Source of the DNA: Streptomyces sp. SPB162
Lineage (GTDB): Bacteria > Actinomycetota > Actinomycetes > Streptomycetales > Streptomycetaceae
Length of the DNA stretch: 64,000 nt
NCBI RefSeq assembly: GCF_029504575.1
Contig: NZ_JAQFII010000001.1
Location: forward strand, 2,144,501-2,208,500
Direction of reading: 5' to 3'
The translations under genes and the position numbers were made by a program. Positions 49,181-58,455 of the stretch are shown here, in pieces. Below the pieces are notes generated by a model. The model searched no databases, was not told where the DNA came from, and was given only the letters and a program-made list of their open reading frames with translations. Every line of letters begins with the position of its first letter. The first letter of the stretch is position 1.

Positions 49181-50071
49181 ATGGCAGCGCACCAACCGCA
49201 GCAGCGGACCCTGATATCCGCGGCCGCGCTGAACAGGCCGCACGGCAAGTTCCTCTACTGGACGGTTCTCTCCCTGACCATCGTGGTCTTCACCCTGGTG
49301 TTTCTGGGGCCTCTGTACTGGATGGTCTCGGGCGGTTTCAAATCCGCGCAGGAGGTCCTGCAGAACCCGCCGACGCTCTTCCCGAAGGACCCGAAGCCGG
49401 GCACCTACAAAACGGCGTGGAGCCAGCTGAAGATCGCCCGACTGCTGTTCAACACGATGTACTACGCGTTCGGCGCCCTCGCCTTCCAGCTGGTCTTCGA
49501 CGTCGCCGCGGCCTACGCCATCTCCAAGCTGCGGCCGGTGCTGGGAAACCTGATCCTCGGCATGATGCTGGCCACGCTGATGATCCCGGCCGCCGTGCTG
49601 ATCGTGCCGCAGTACCTGACCGTGCTCGACCTGCCGCTGCTGCACATCAACCTGATCGGCACCCCCTGGGCGATCTGGCTGCCCACCGTCGCCAACGGGT
49701 TCAACATCTTCCTGCTGAAGCGGTTCTTCGACTCGATCCCCGAGGACCTGATGTCGGCGGCCGCGATCGACGGGGCGGGTCCGCTGCGGACCCTGTGGTC
49801 GATCGTGCTGCCGATGTCCCGGCCGATCCTCGGCGTGGTGTCCATCTTCGCGGTGGTCAACGTGTGGAAGGACTTCCTCTGGCCGATGCTCGTGCAACCC
49901 GACACGGACAAGCAGCCGATCAACATCGGCATCAACTCCCTGTCGCAGGGCGTGCCGCAGAACGTCCTCATCGCCGCGCTCGCCATCTCCGCGCTGCCGA
50001 CGATCGCCATCTTCCTGCTCTTCCAGCGCAACATCATGTCCGGCCTGACCGCGGGCAGCCTCAAGGGCTGA
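49181..50071 (+). CDS. Sugar ABC importer permease (MalG-like, second locus)
   Basis: A 296-residue CUT1 permease with about six helices, the first being FLYWTVLSLTIVVFTLVFLG. The EAA loop is IPEDLMSAAAIDGAGPLRTLWSIVLPMSRPI, and the end is MSGLTAGSLKG, typical of MalG-type permeases. It begins 15 bases after the preceding permease, with GGGGAGAAGGAC as ribosome site, so the two are co-translated. The GH13 gene follows after 108 bases. Confidence 0.91.
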   Translation: MAAHQPQQRTLISAAALNRPHGKFLYWTVLSLTIVVFTLVFLGPLYWMVSGGFKSAQEVLQNPPTLFPKDPKPGTYKTAWSQLKIARLLFNTMYYAFGALAFQLVFDVAAAYAISKLRPVLGNLILGMMLATLMIPAAVLIVPQYLTVLDLPLLHINLIGTPWAIWLPTVANGFNIFLLKRFFDSIPEDLMSAAAIDGAGPLRTLWSIVLPMSRPILGVVSIFAVVNVWKDFLWPMLVQPDTDKQPINIGINSLSQGVPQNVLIAALAISALPTIAIFLLFQRNIMSGLTAGSLKG

Positions 50072-50179
50072 CCAGCGCTTCGCCAGGACTGCACCCCTCA
50101 GAACTCCGCCGCCGGTCCCATGCCCCATCCCCGCGGAAAGGCCGGCGGCGGGGTCCCTCCTGCCCGAAAGGACGTCTCC

Positions 50180-51853
50180 GTGGCAGACACCCGCCCGCCC
50201 GTCTCCGACCACCACTCCGCTTCGGGCGACTGGTGGCGCAACGCGGTCATTTACCAGGTGTACCCGCGTAGTTTCGCCGACGGCAACGGCGACGGGATCG
50301 GAGACCTCGCCGGTGTCCGGGCCAAGCTGCCGTACCTCGGCGAGCTGGGCGTCAACGCCCTCTGGTTCTGCCCCTGGTACCCCTCCCCCATGTTCGACGG
50401 CGGCTACGACGTCGCGGACTACCGGGACATCGACCCGGTGTTCGGCACCCTGGCCGAGGCGGAGAAACTCATCTCCGAGGCGCTGGATCTGGGGATCCGC
50501 ACGATCATCGACATCGTCCCCAACCACGTGTCGTCCGCCCACCCGTGGTTCCGCGAGGCGTTGGCGGCCGGTCCCGACAGTCCGGCCAGGGAGCGCTTCT
50601 GGTTCCGGCCCGGCCGCGGTGAGCACGGCGAACTGCCGCCCAACAACTGGCCGTCCCAGTTCGCCGGCGTCCCGTGGACGCGGACCGTGAACGACGACGG
50701 AACCCCCGGCGACTGGTACCTGCACCTGTTCGACAGTGAGCAGCCGGACCTCAACTGGGACCACCCGGACGTCCGGCGCGAGCACGAGGACGTGCTGCGC
50801 TTCTGGTTCGACCGCGGCGCGGCGGGAGTGCGCATCGACTCCGCCAGCCTGCCGGTCAAGGACCCGGCGCTGCCGGACCTGACGGAGGACCGGGACGGAC
50901 CGCACCCCTACGACGACCGCGACGAACTGCACGACATCTACCGCTCCTGGCGCCGGATCGCCGACTCCTACCCCGGCAGCCGGGCCCTGATCGGTGAGGT
51001 GTGGATGCCGGACGCGGAGCGGTTCGCGCGGTATCTGCGGCACGACGAGATGCACACCGCCTTCAACTTCGACTTCATGTCGTGCCCGTGGGACGCAGGC
51101 AGGCTGCGCGCGTCCATCGACACGACGCTCGCCGCGCACGAGCCGGTGGGCGCGCCCGTCACGTGGGTGCTGTGCAACCACGACGTCACCCGCACCGTGA
51201 CCCGCTACGGCCGCGCCGACACCGGCTTCGACTTCGCGACCAAGGCGCACGGCACCCCGACGGACCTGGTGCTCGGCACCCGCAGGGCGCGGGCGGCCGC
51301 GCTGCTGACGCTGGCGCTGCCCGGCTCGGTCTACCTCTACCAGGGCGAGGAGCTGGGGCTGCCCGAGGTGGAGGACATCCCGGCCGAGCGGCTGCAGGAC
51401 CCGATGTACCTGCGCTCGGGCGGCACCGTGCCCGGGCGGGACGGCTGCCGCGTGCCGATGCCGTGGTCGGGGAGGGAGGCCCCGTTCGGTTTCAGTCCCG
51501 ACGGCGCGACGCGGCCGCCGTGGCTGCCGCAGCCCGCCGACTGGGCGGAGCGCACCGCCGACGCGCAGACCGGTGACCCCTCCTCGATGCTGGAGCTCTA
51601 CCGCCTGGCGCTGCGGCTGCGCGCGGCCGAACCCGGTCTGGGGGACGGCCCGATCCGCTGGTCGCGGAGCGCTCCCGGCGTGTTGGCGTTCCGCCGTACG
51701 GACGCGTTCACCTGTGTGGTCAACCTGTCGGACCAGCCCGTCGCGCTGCCGCCGGACACCACGGTCCTGTTGTCCAGCGGTCCGCTCAGCGGCGATCTGC
51801 TGCCGTCCGACACGGCCGTCTGGCTGCGGACCCGGGACGGGGCGAACGCCTGA
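50180..51853 (+). CDS. Intracellular GH13 alpha-glucosidase (second locus)
   Basis: A 557-residue cytosolic GH13 enzyme, paralogue of AglA: DWWRNAVIYQVYPRSFADGN, then GDGIGDLAGVRAKLPYLGEL. Catalytic residues are Asp220 (GVRIDSAS), Glu273 (IGEVWMPD) and Asp335 (CNHDVTR). The sequence around RSWRRIADSYPGSRALIGEVW lacks the nine-residue insert of AglA. The GTG start at 50180 has GAAAGGA eight bases upstream; a longer in-frame start at 50120 looks spurious. It probably hydrolyses the sugar imported by the preceding transporter. The substrate is not certain, with trehalose, isomaltose or maltose possible. Confidence 0.9.
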   Translation: MADTRPPVSDHHSASGDWWRNAVIYQVYPRSFADGNGDGIGDLAGVRAKLPYLGELGVNALWFCPWYPSPMFDGGYDVADYRDIDPVFGTLAEAEKLISEALDLGIRTIIDIVPNHVSSAHPWFREALAAGPDSPARERFWFRPGRGEHGELPPNNWPSQFAGVPWTRTVNDDGTPGDWYLHLFDSEQPDLNWDHPDVRREHEDVLRFWFDRGAAGVRIDSASLPVKDPALPDLTEDRDGPHPYDDRDELHDIYRSWRRIADSYPGSRALIGEVWMPDAERFARYLRHDEMHTAFNFDFMSCPWDAGRLRASIDTTLAAHEPVGAPVTWVLCNHDVTRTVTRYGRADTGFDFATKAHGTPTDLVLGTRRARAAALLTLALPGSVYLYQGEELGLPEVEDIPAERLQDPMYLRSGGTVPGRDGCRVPMPWSGREAPFGFSPDGATRPPWLPQPADWAERTADAQTGDPSSMLELYRLALRLRAAEPGLGDGPIRWSRSAPGVLAFRRTDAFTCVVNLSDQPVALPPDTTVLLSSGPLSGDLLPSDTAVWLRTRDGANA

Positions 51854-51868
51854 GAGCACACCGCGGGC

Positions 51869-51902
51869 CGTGTCCGGCCGACGCGAAGCGCCGCCGGACA
51901 CG
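51869..51902. terminator. Hairpin after the second sugar locus
   Basis: A 10-bp perfect stem CGTGTCCGGC / GCCGGACACG has a 14-base loop that contains a smaller GCGAAGCGC fold. It lies between the GH13 stop and the nadE start and probably separates the two transcripts. Confidence 0.6.
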
Positions 51903-51948
51903 CCTCCGACTCGGGACATCGCGTCGGTCTGACGATTACAGTGGAGGG

Positions 51949-53712
51949 GTGCCTCAACTTCGCCTCGCCTTGAATCAGATCGACTCCTGCGTCGGTGACA
52001 TCGCCGGGAACGCCGAGTCCGTCGTGCACTGGACCCGGCACGCGGCCGAGCGGGGAGCCCACCTGGTGGCGTTCCCCGAGATGATGCTGACCGGCTACCC
52101 GGTGGAGGACCTCGCGCTGCGCTCGTCCTTCGTCGAGGCCAGCCGGTCCGCGCTGGCCGAGCTCGCCGGCCGGCTGGCCGCCGAGGGCTTCGGGGAACTG
52201 CCCGTCATCGTCGGTTACCTGGACCGCAGCGAGAAGGACCAGGCGCGCTACGGGCAGCCCGTCGGGTCCCCGCGCAATGCGGCGGCGGTGCTGTACCGCG
52301 GCGGGGTCGCGCTGCGCTTCTCCAAGCACCACCTCCCCAACTACGGCGTCTTCGACGAGTTCCGCTACTTCGTCGCCGGCAACACCCTCCCGGTGATCCG
52401 CGTGCACGGGGTGGACGTCGCGCTGGCGATCTGCGAGGACCTGTGGCAGGACGGCGGGCGGGTGCCCGCCACCCGCGCCGCGGGCGCCGGCCTGCTGCTG
52501 TCGGTCAACGCCTCGCCGTACGAGCGGGACAAGGACGACACCCGTCTGGAGCTGGTGCGCAAGCGCGCCCAGGAGGCCGGCTGCACCCTCGCCTATCTGG
52601 CGATGGTCGGCGGCCAGGACGAGTTGGTCTTCGACGGGGACTCGATCGTCGTCTCGCCGGCCGGCGAGGTGATCACCCGCGCTCCGCAGTTCGAGGAGGG
52701 CTGCGTGCTGGTCGACCTGGACCTGCCCGCCGCGGGCGCGGTGCCGTCGGGCGTCCTGGACGACGGCCTGCGGGTCGAGCACGTCACCCTCTCCACCGAG
52801 CCGATCGCGCGCTACGAGCCGGAGGTGGCCGGCGGTTGCGCCGAGCCGCTCGAGGACGACGAGGAGATCTACACCGCGCTCGTCACGGGCCTGCGCGCGT
52901 ACGTCACGAAGAACGGCTTCCGGTCGGTGCTGATCGGGCTGTCCGGCGGCATCGACTCCGCGCTGGTGGCCGCCATCGCCTGCGACGCGGTCGGGCCCGC
53001 GAACGTGTACGGCGTCGCGATGCCGTCCCAGTACTCCTCGGAGCACTCGATCAGCGACGCCGAGGAACTGGCCCGCCGCACCGGGCTGAACCTCAGGACG
53101 GTCTCCATCGCGCCCATGTTCGACGCGTACATGGCGGCGCTGGGACTCATCGGCCTCGCCGAGGAGAACCTGCAGTCCCGGCTGCGCGGCACCACGCTGA
53201 TGGCCCTCTCCAACCAGGAGGGCCACATCGTGCTCGCGCCGGGCAACAAGAGCGAGCTGGCCGTCGGTTACTCGACGCTGTACGGCGACTCGGTCGGTGC
53301 GTACGGGCCCATCAAGGACGTCTACAAGACGACCGTCTTCCGGCTCGCCCGCTGGCGGAACGCGTCGGCCGCGGCGAAGGGCCTGACCCCGCCGATCCCC
53401 GAGAACTCGATCAGCAAGCCGCCCAGCGCCGAACTGAGCCCCGGCCAGGTCGACACCGACTCGCTGCCCGACTACGACGTGCTCGACCGGGTGCTGGAGC
53501 TTTACGTCGACCGGGACCAGGGGCGGGAGGCGATCATCGCCGCGGGCTTCGACCCGGAGCTGGTGACCCGGATCCTGAAGCTGACCGACACGGCCGAGTA
53601 CAAGCGCCGGCAGTACCCGCCGGGCACCAAGATCTCGGCCAAGGGCTTCGGCAAGGACCGACGGCTGCCGATCACTTCGCTGTGGCGCGAGACGGGCCGT
53701 GCGGCCAACTGA
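51949..53712 (+). CDS. nadE: Glutamine-dependent NAD+ synthetase
   Basis: A 587-residue two-domain enzyme that amidates nicotinate adenine dinucleotide to NAD+ with ATP, using ammonia from glutamine. The N-terminal nitrilase-type glutaminase has the Glu-Lys-Cys triad in FPEMMLTGYP, FSKHHLPNYGVFDEFRYF and ALAICEDLWQ. The C-terminal synthetase has the PP-loop LIGLSGGIDSALVAAIACDA, SNQEGHIVLAPGNKSELAVGY and YGPIKDVYKT. A GTG start at 51949 (MPQLRLALNQID) lies close behind GTGGAGGG. It is monocistronic between two terminators. It links glutamine supply in this window to NAD biosynthesis. Confidence 0.95.
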   Translation: MPQLRLALNQIDSCVGDIAGNAESVVHWTRHAAERGAHLVAFPEMMLTGYPVEDLALRSSFVEASRSALAELAGRLAAEGFGELPVIVGYLDRSEKDQARYGQPVGSPRNAAAVLYRGGVALRFSKHHLPNYGVFDEFRYFVAGNTLPVIRVHGVDVALAICEDLWQDGGRVPATRAAGAGLLLSVNASPYERDKDDTRLELVRKRAQEAGCTLAYLAMVGGQDELVFDGDSIVVSPAGEVITRAPQFEEGCVLVDLDLPAAGAVPSGVLDDGLRVEHVTLSTEPIARYEPEVAGGCAEPLEDDEEIYTALVTGLRAYVTKNGFRSVLIGLSGGIDSALVAAIACDAVGPANVYGVAMPSQYSSEHSISDAEELARRTGLNLRTVSIAPMFDAYMAALGLIGLAEENLQSRLRGTTLMALSNQEGHIVLAPGNKSELAVGYSTLYGDSVGAYGPIKDVYKTTVFRLARWRNASAAAKGLTPPIPENSISKPPSAELSPGQVDTDSLPDYDVLDRVLELYVDRDQGREAIIAAGFDPELVTRILKLTDTAEYKRRQYPPGTKISAKGFGKDRRLPITSLWRETGRAAN

Positions 53713-53736
53713 GCCGCCTCCGGCTCAGTTGGCCGC
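53701..53736. terminator. Bidirectional terminator overlapping the nadE stop
   Basis: A perfect 16-bp stem GCGGCCAACTGAGCCG / CGGCTCAGTTGGCCGC has a CCTC loop. The left arm includes the nadE TGA codon (53710-53712), so the gene end is built into the hairpin. It also faces the convergent EEP gene. Confidence 0.88.
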
Positions 53737-53739
53737 GGC

Positions 53740-54756
53740 TCAGATCTGGAGGCGGGCGGCGACCGGCAGGTGGTCGCTGCCCGTCTTGTCCAGCGTCCAG
53801 GACGACATCGGCTCGATGCCCTTGACCATGATCTGGTCGATCCGCGCCATCGGGAAGTCGGCCGGCCAGCTGAAGCCGAACCCGTTGCCCGCCGCGCCCT
53901 GCGTGGAGCGCATCTGCGAGGTGACGGACGCCAGCGAGCGGTCGTTCATGGTGCCGTTGAGGTCGCCGAGCAGCACGACCTTGCCCAGCGGCTCCCGCAC
54001 GATGGACTCGCCGAGCGCGTCGGCCGCGCGGTCGCGCTGGCCCGCGGTGAAGCCCGCGTTGAACTTCACGCGCACCGACGGCATGTGCGCGACGTAGACC
54101 GCGATCCGGCCCTGCGGGGTGGAGACGGCGGCCCGCATCGCCCGTGTCCAGCCGAGCCTTATGTCGACGGGGTGCACGCCGTCCATCGGGTATTTGCTCC
54201 ACAGCCCGACGGTGCCCTGCACCGAGTGATACGGGTAGGTGCCGGCGAGCGCCGCCTGATATGTGGGGACCTGACCGGCCGCCAGTTCCTCCAGCGCCAC
54301 GAGGTCGGCGTCCGCGGCGATGACGCCCTTCGCGGTTCCGGTGGGGTCGGGGTTGTCGGCGTTCACGTTGTGCGTGAGCACCGTCAGGTTGCCGCCGGAC
54401 TTCGCGTTGTCGGTGAGCAGTCCGCCGAAGAGGTTGAACCAGACCAGGAGCGGGAGCAGTACGGCGATCAGCGCCGTCGCCGAGCGGCGGAGCAGCGCCA
54501 CCACCACCAACACCGGGAGGATCAGGCCCAGCCACGGCAGGAACGTCTCCAACAGGCTGCCGAGGTTGCCGATCCGGTTCGGCACGTCGGAGTGGAAGGA
54601 CAGCAGCAGGGCCAGGATGACCGCCAGCGCCGCGGTGATGATGCCTCTGCGCCACATGCCGTCGCGCTGCCAGCCGAAGCGCCGTCGCGCTCCTGGGGCT
54701 GGACGGTTCGGCTCGGGGCCGTCCGTGGCCGCGTCGGTCATGTGCGCCTGGGTCAT
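53740..54756 (-). CDS. Membrane-anchored endonuclease/exonuclease/phosphatase family protein
   Basis: A 338-residue protein. Its N-terminal third has about three membrane helices (GIITAALAVILALLLSFHS, LGLILPVLVVVALLRR, ALIAVLLPLLVWFNLFGGLL). An extracellular EEP domain follows: LTVLTHNVNADNPDP, DLVALEELAAGQ, VAHMPSVRVKFN, VVLLGDLNGTMNDRSLA and MARIDQIMVKG..GSDHLPVAARL. The metal ligands N, E, D, N, D and H are in the usual order. Substrates may be nucleic acid or phospholipid head groups. The ATG at 54756 has GAGGA eight bases upstream; the GTG at 54771 is an alternative. Confidence 0.85.
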   Translation of the reverse strand: MTQAHMTDAATDGPEPNRPAPGARRRFGWQRDGMWRRGIITAALAVILALLLSFHSDVPNRIGNLGSLLETFLPWLGLILPVLVVVALLRRSATALIAVLLPLLVWFNLFGGLLTDNAKSGGNLTVLTHNVNADNPDPTGTAKGVIAADADLVALEELAAGQVPTYQAALAGTYPYHSVQGTVGLWSKYPMDGVHPVDIRLGWTRAMRAAVSTPQGRIAVYVAHMPSVRVKFNAGFTAGQRDRAADALGESIVREPLGKVVLLGDLNGTMNDRSLASVTSQMRSTQGAAGNGFGFSWPADFPMARIDQIMVKGIEPMSSWTLDKTGSDHLPVAARLQI

Positions 54757-54913
54757 GTGGGGGGTCCTCACTTGCCTTGCCGGGTGCCATGCCGACCCTA
54801 AGGGATCGACATAAGAACCGACGGGCCGGAAGGGGCGGCGGGTTCCCTCGGAACCCCCGCCACCTTCCCCTGTGACAAGACGCGTACATAACGGTCAACT
54901 CAGTCAGCATCGG

Positions 54914-55555
54914 TCAACGCGGGCGCGCGCCCTCGAGAACCGTGTCGACGATCGACTCCGAGAGCCCGTCCTCCAACGACGCGCCCGGGCGCATCATGGC
55001 CCGGCTCAACATGGGGCCGGCGAATATGTCACCCAGCAGTTCCAGGTCGAGTCCCGGACGGATCTCGCCGGTTCGCACCCCGCGCACCAGTACCCCGAGC
55101 ATGGCGTCGCGTCGGGAGACGACCACGGTGTCGTGGTACTGCTTCCACAACTCGGGGACCTGCTGGAACTGCAGGATGATGTTGCGCATCACCGCCGAGG
55201 AGCGCTTGGCCAGACCGCGCCGCCGGATGGCGTCGATGATGGTGACCAGGTCGTCCCGCACCGATTCACCGGCCAGTTCCGGCGTCGGTTCGTCGATCGA
55301 GTTCAGCACGTCCATCAGCAGCGCGTTCTTGCCGGACCAGCGCCGGTAGACGGTGGCCTTGCCGACCCCGGCGTCACGGGCGATGCCTTCGATGGACAGC
55401 TCCCCTATCGTGACGCCCTCCTCCAGCAGCCGCAGCACCGTCTCGGTGATCGCGCTGTCGGCGGCGGCGCTGCGGGGCCGGCCGCGCGGTACGGCGTCGG
55501 TCCCGGGCGCCGCCCCCGCCGCCGTCCCGCTCCCGGCCGTCCCGGCCTCGGTCAT
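54914..55555 (-). CDS. TetR-family repressor of the DHA2 exporter
   Basis: A 213-residue TetR regulator. The HTH is [38 protein letters not shown]. The C-terminal ligand/dimer domain ([28 protein letters not shown]..) matches the TetR C-terminal domain seen with MFS drug exporters. Its ATG overlaps the stop of the MFS gene by 4 bases (ATGA), so the pump and its repressor are made from one transcript. Overlapping palindromes at 57158-57190 before the MFS gene are its likely operator. The inducer is unknown. Confidence 0.9.
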   Translation of the reverse strand: MTEAGTAGSGTAAGAAPGTDAVPRGRPRSAAADSAITETVLRLLEEGVTIGELSIEGIARDAGVGKATVYRRWSGKNALLMDVLNSIDEPTPELAGESVRDDLVTIIDAIRRRGLAKRSSAVMRNIILQFQQVPELWKQYHDTVVVSRRDAMLGVLVRGVRTGEIRPGLDLELLGDIFAGPMLSRAMMRPGASLEDGLSESIVDTVLEGARPR

Positions 55556-57144
55556 CGCTCGGCTCCGACGGCCTCCGGGGCGCGTTCCCCGCCCGGGTTC
55601 GGCACGGCGTCCTTGCGCGGCAGGAAGGCCAGCACCACGACGGCGCCGATCGCCGCGACGGACGCGGACCCGATCGCGGTGATGTGCATGGCGTGGATGA
55701 ACGCGTCGTTGGCGGGCTGCAGCAGTGCCTTGCCCGCCGGTCCCATGCCCTCGGCGACGCCGTAGGTGGCCTGGATGGACTCACCGGCCGCGTGCCGGGC
55801 GGGCGCCGGCAGCCCGGTGAGGTGGTCGTCGATCCCGTTCCGGTAGGTGGTGGAGAGCAGCGAGCCCAGGATGGCCACCCCGAGCGCGCCGCCGACCTGC
55901 CGGAAGGTGTTGTTGACGGCGGACCCGGAGCCGGCCTTCTCGCGCGGCAGCGACGACATGATCATGACGGTGGCGGGCGGCATGACGTGCGCCATCGCCG
56001 TCCCCATCAGGAAGAAGAGCACTTCCAGGATCCAGATCGGGCTGTCCTGGTCGAGCAACAGGAAGCCGAGGAACGCGACGGCCGTCAGCGCCAGCCCCAT
56101 GGCGCAGACCGCACGCGGGCCGAACCGGTCGACGACCAGCCGGGCGCGCGGCGCGAAGATCATCTGAGCGGCGGCGAGCGGCAGCAGCAGCACGCCCGAC
56201 TCCAGGGCGCTGTAGCCCCGCACGCTCTGCGTGTAGAAGACGACGAAGAACGTCACGCCCATGAGCGCGAAGAAGACCAGTCCTATGGCGGCGACCGACG
56301 CCGAGAACTGCCGGTTGCGGAAGTAGTTGACGTCGAAGGCGGGGTGGTCGCTGCGCTTCTCGTACAGCACGAACCCGGCGATCACGACGAGGCCGGCCAG
56401 GATCGTCAGCCAGACCTTGGGCTGGGTGAAGTCGCCGAGCTGGCCGCCCTTGATGATGCCGTAGATCAGCACGACCAGGCCGACCACGGAGAGCAGCACG
56501 CCGACGGGGTCGAGGCGGCCGGGGTTGGGGTCCCTCGAGTCGGGCACCAGGACGACCATCGCGATCAGGGCGACGGCCACGATCGGCACGTTGATCAGGA
56601 AGACCGAGCCCCACCAGAAGTGCTCCAGCAGCGCGCCGCCGGTGATCGGGCCGATCGCGATGGCCAGGCCGACCACACCGGTCCAGATGCCGATGGCCTT
56701 GGGCTGCTCCTCGCGCTCGAAGACGTTCATGATGATCGCGAGGGTCGCGGGCATGATGAACGCGCCGCCGAAGCCCATCACGGCGCGGAAGGCGATGAGC
56801 TGCCCCGACGAGTCGGACACCGCGGAGAGCGCGGAGCCGATGCCGAAGACGAGCATGCCGAAGAGCAGCACCTTCTTGCGGCCCAGCCGGTCGCCCAGCA
56901 GCCCGGCGGTGAAGAGCAGCCCGGCGAAGACCAGGGTGTAGGAGTTGATCGCCCACTCGAGCTGGCTCTGGGTCGCGCCGAGGCCGGTGGGGGCGGGCTG
57001 GGCGATCGTCTTCATCGCCACGTTGAGGATCGAGTTGTCCAGCACCACCACCAGCAGGCTGAACAGCAGGACGGTGAGGATCGCCCAGCGGCGGCGGTGG
57101 ACCGCCTCGGGGATGGCTCGACTCTGACTCGAGGGTATGGACAT
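55552..57144 (-). CDS. DHA2-type MFS multidrug exporter (14 TM)
   Basis: A 530-residue exporter of the EmrB/QacA (DHA2, 14-helix) branch. Helix 1 carries the motif [19 protein letters not shown], the LDxTIVNVALP equivalent. Motif A is [16 protein letters not shown], and motif C is in [20 protein letters not shown]. It pumps drugs or metabolites out using the proton gradient. It starts at ATG 57144 and leads a two-gene operon with the TetR gene (4-base overlap). The substrate is unknown; such pumps often give antiseptic or antibiotic resistance. Confidence 0.92.
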   Translation of the reverse strand: MSIPSSQSRAIPEAVHRRRWAILTVLLFSLLVVVLDNSILNVAMKTIAQPAPTGLGATQSQLEWAINSYTLVFAGLLFTAGLLGDRLGRKKVLLFGMLVFGIGSALSAVSDSSGQLIAFRAVMGFGGAFIMPATLAIIMNVFEREEQPKAIGIWTGVVGLAIAIGPITGGALLEHFWWGSVFLINVPIVAVALIAMVVLVPDSRDPNPGRLDPVGVLLSVVGLVVLIYGIIKGGQLGDFTQPKVWLTILAGLVVIAGFVLYEKRSDHPAFDVNYFRNRQFSASVAAIGLVFFALMGVTFFVVFYTQSVRGYSALESGVLLLPLAAAQMIFAPRARLVVDRFGPRAVCAMGLALTAVAFLGFLLLDQDSPIWILEVLFFLMGTAMAHVMPPATVMIMSSLPREKAGSGSAVNNTFRQVGGALGVAILGSLLSTTYRNGIDDHLTGLPAPARHAAGESIQATYGVAEGMGPAGKALLQPANDAFIHAMHITAIGSASVAAIGAVVVLAFLPRKDAVPNPGGERAPEAVGAER

Positions 57145-57157
57145 GGCTCCACGCTAG

Positions 57158-57190
57158 CCCGTATTTCCGATACGGGACCGTCTCGTATCG
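57158..57190. promoter_or_regulatory. Overlapping palindromic operators before the DHA2 exporter
   Basis: CCCGTAT-n5-ATACGGG (57158-57176) and CGATACG-n9-CGTATCG (57168-57190) share half-sites and start 14 bases upstream of the exporter start codon. TetR dimers often bind GATACGG-like palindromes in pairs. They probably bind the co-encoded TetR protein. The panB promoter may lie on the other side of the same 160-base gap. Confidence 0.72.
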
Positions 57191-57304
57191 TAAAGCAGGG
57201 GTAAAAATAGGGGGGCCCTTTGCGTCAGCGGCCGCACGTGCCAGCATGGAAGGGATCCGGGGACGCCGTCAGGGTGCCTCGAGATGACTGAAGGAGCCGT
57301 TGCA

Positions 57305-58168
57305 ATGACGCAGATTCCGGCTGCCCAGAAGCAATCCGACAGCGTCCGCGCGCTGTACGGGGGCACGGGCACGCGCCGTATCACCGTCCGCGACATCACC
57401 GCCGCCAAGGACCGCGGCGAGAAGTGGCCCATGCTCACCGCCTACGACGCCGTGACCGCCTCCGTCTTCGACGAGGCCGGGATCCCGGTGCTGCTGGTCG
57501 GCGACTCGATGGGCAACTGTCACCTGGGCTACGACACCACCGTCCCGGTCACCATGGACCAGATGACGATGCTCTCCGCGGCCGTCGTCCGCGGCACCAG
57601 CCGCGCGCTGATCGTCGGCGACCTGACGTTCGGCTCGTACCAGGAAGGCCCGGTCCAGGCGCTGCGCAGCGCGACCCGGCTGGTCAAGGAGGCCGGGGTG
57701 CAGGCGGTCAAGCTGGAGGGCGGCGAGCGCTCGCTGGCCCAGACCGAGCTGATCGTCCGCTCCGGGATCCCGGTCATGTCGCACCTGGGGCTGACCCCGC
57801 AGTCCGTCAACGCCATGGGCTACCGGGTCCAGGGCCGCGGCGACGAGGCCGCCCACCAGCTGCTGCGCGACGCCAAGGCGGCGCAGGACGCGGGCGCCTT
57901 CGCGGTCGTCCTGGAGCTGGTGCCGGCCGACCTGGCCGCCGAGGTCACCCGTTCGCTGCACATCCCGACCGTCGGCATCGGCGCCGGGCCCGAGTGCGAC
58001 GCGCAGGTGCTGGTGTGGACCGACATGGCGGGCATGACCGGCGACCGCGTGCCGCGCTTCGTCAAGCAGTACGCCCAGCTGCGCTCGGCGCTGGGTGACG
58101 CGGCCAAGGCCTTCGCGGAGGACGTGACCGGCGGGGCGTACCCCGCCGAGGAGCACAGCTTCCACTAG
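57305..58168 (+). CDS. panB: 3-methyl-2-oxobutanoate hydroxymethyltransferase
   Basis: PanB makes ketopantoate from 2-oxoisovalerate and methylene-tetrahydrofolate, the first committed step to pantothenate and CoA. The 287-residue protein has the family signatures RITVRDITAAKDRGEKWPMLTAYDA, LLVGDSMGNCHLGYDTTVPVTMDQM, AVKLEGG, PVMSHLGLTPQSVNAMGGY-type text (here NAMGYRVQGR) and VGIGAGPECDAQVLVW. The metal ligands (Asp in GDSMG, Glu in KLEGG) are present. AAGGAG lies eight bases before the ATG at 57305; the ATG at 57284 is less well placed. It is monocistronic. Confidence 0.95.
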   Translation: MTQIPAAQKQSDSVRALYGGTGTRRITVRDITAAKDRGEKWPMLTAYDAVTASVFDEAGIPVLLVGDSMGNCHLGYDTTVPVTMDQMTMLSAAVVRGTSRALIVGDLTFGSYQEGPVQALRSATRLVKEAGVQAVKLEGGERSLAQTELIVRSGIPVMSHLGLTPQSVNAMGYRVQGRGDEAAHQLLRDAKAAQDAGAFAVVLELVPADLAAEVTRSLHIPTVGIGAGPECDAQVLVWTDMAGMTGDRVPRFVKQYAQLRSALGDAAKAFAEDVTGGAYPAEEHSFH

Positions 58169-58170
58169 GC

Positions 58171-58315
58171 CGTGTCTGACACATACGGAGGGCGGGGCCC
58201 GGGGCGTCTGGTGGGCGGAGGAGCGCCCGCATACTGGATGTATTCGAGCGTTCCGACAACGCAGCGAGGTGCCGTAGCTGTCGTCGGGCGCCCGCCAGGG
58301 ATTACGGGACAGCCC
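58171..58315. repeat. Imperfect palindromic intergenic element after panB
   Basis: The stretch begins with GTGTCTGACAC (58171-58181). Further in, CTGGTGGGCG near the left and CGCCCGCCAG near the right are nearly complementary, so most of the region can fold. It has no ORF with typical codon use. It resembles, from memory, a non-coding repeat found between many Streptomyces genes, possibly MITE-like. It does not share the ends of the element at 11014. Confidence 0.4.
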
Positions 58316-58339
58316 TGAGGACCCACCGGGAAACGGGCC

Positions 58340-58395
58340 CGTCCCGGATCCGGAACGACTCGTTCGCCCGCGGGTGAGTCGTCCGGGTCCGGGAT
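58340..58395. repeat. Long inverted repeat upstream of the lipoprotein operon
   Basis: ACGACTC (58355-58361) and GAGTCGT (58376-58382) pair perfectly and are flanked by CCCGGATCCGGA and CCGGGTCCGGG, which extend the stem to about 18 bp with one bulge. It may end panB transcription or act as an operator for the lipoprotein/ECF sigma operon that starts 61 bases further on. No clear ECF -35/-10 pair was found. Confidence 0.5.
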
Positions 58396-58455
58396 GCGTA
58401 CTACAGGGTGAGCGCCGCCAACGGCGGCGAACCCCGCACAGTACGGGAAGTCATC

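Noticed and set aside
47957..51919. A 1320-codon minus-strand frame across the second sugar locus
   Set aside because: It covers two permeases and a GH13 gene that are certain on the plus strand; composition is typical of an antisense shadow.
58352..58383. ECF-type promoter GGAAC...CGTC for the lipoprotein operon
   Set aside because: The spacer is 23 bases, too long for an ECF promoter, and the bases are better explained as a hairpin.
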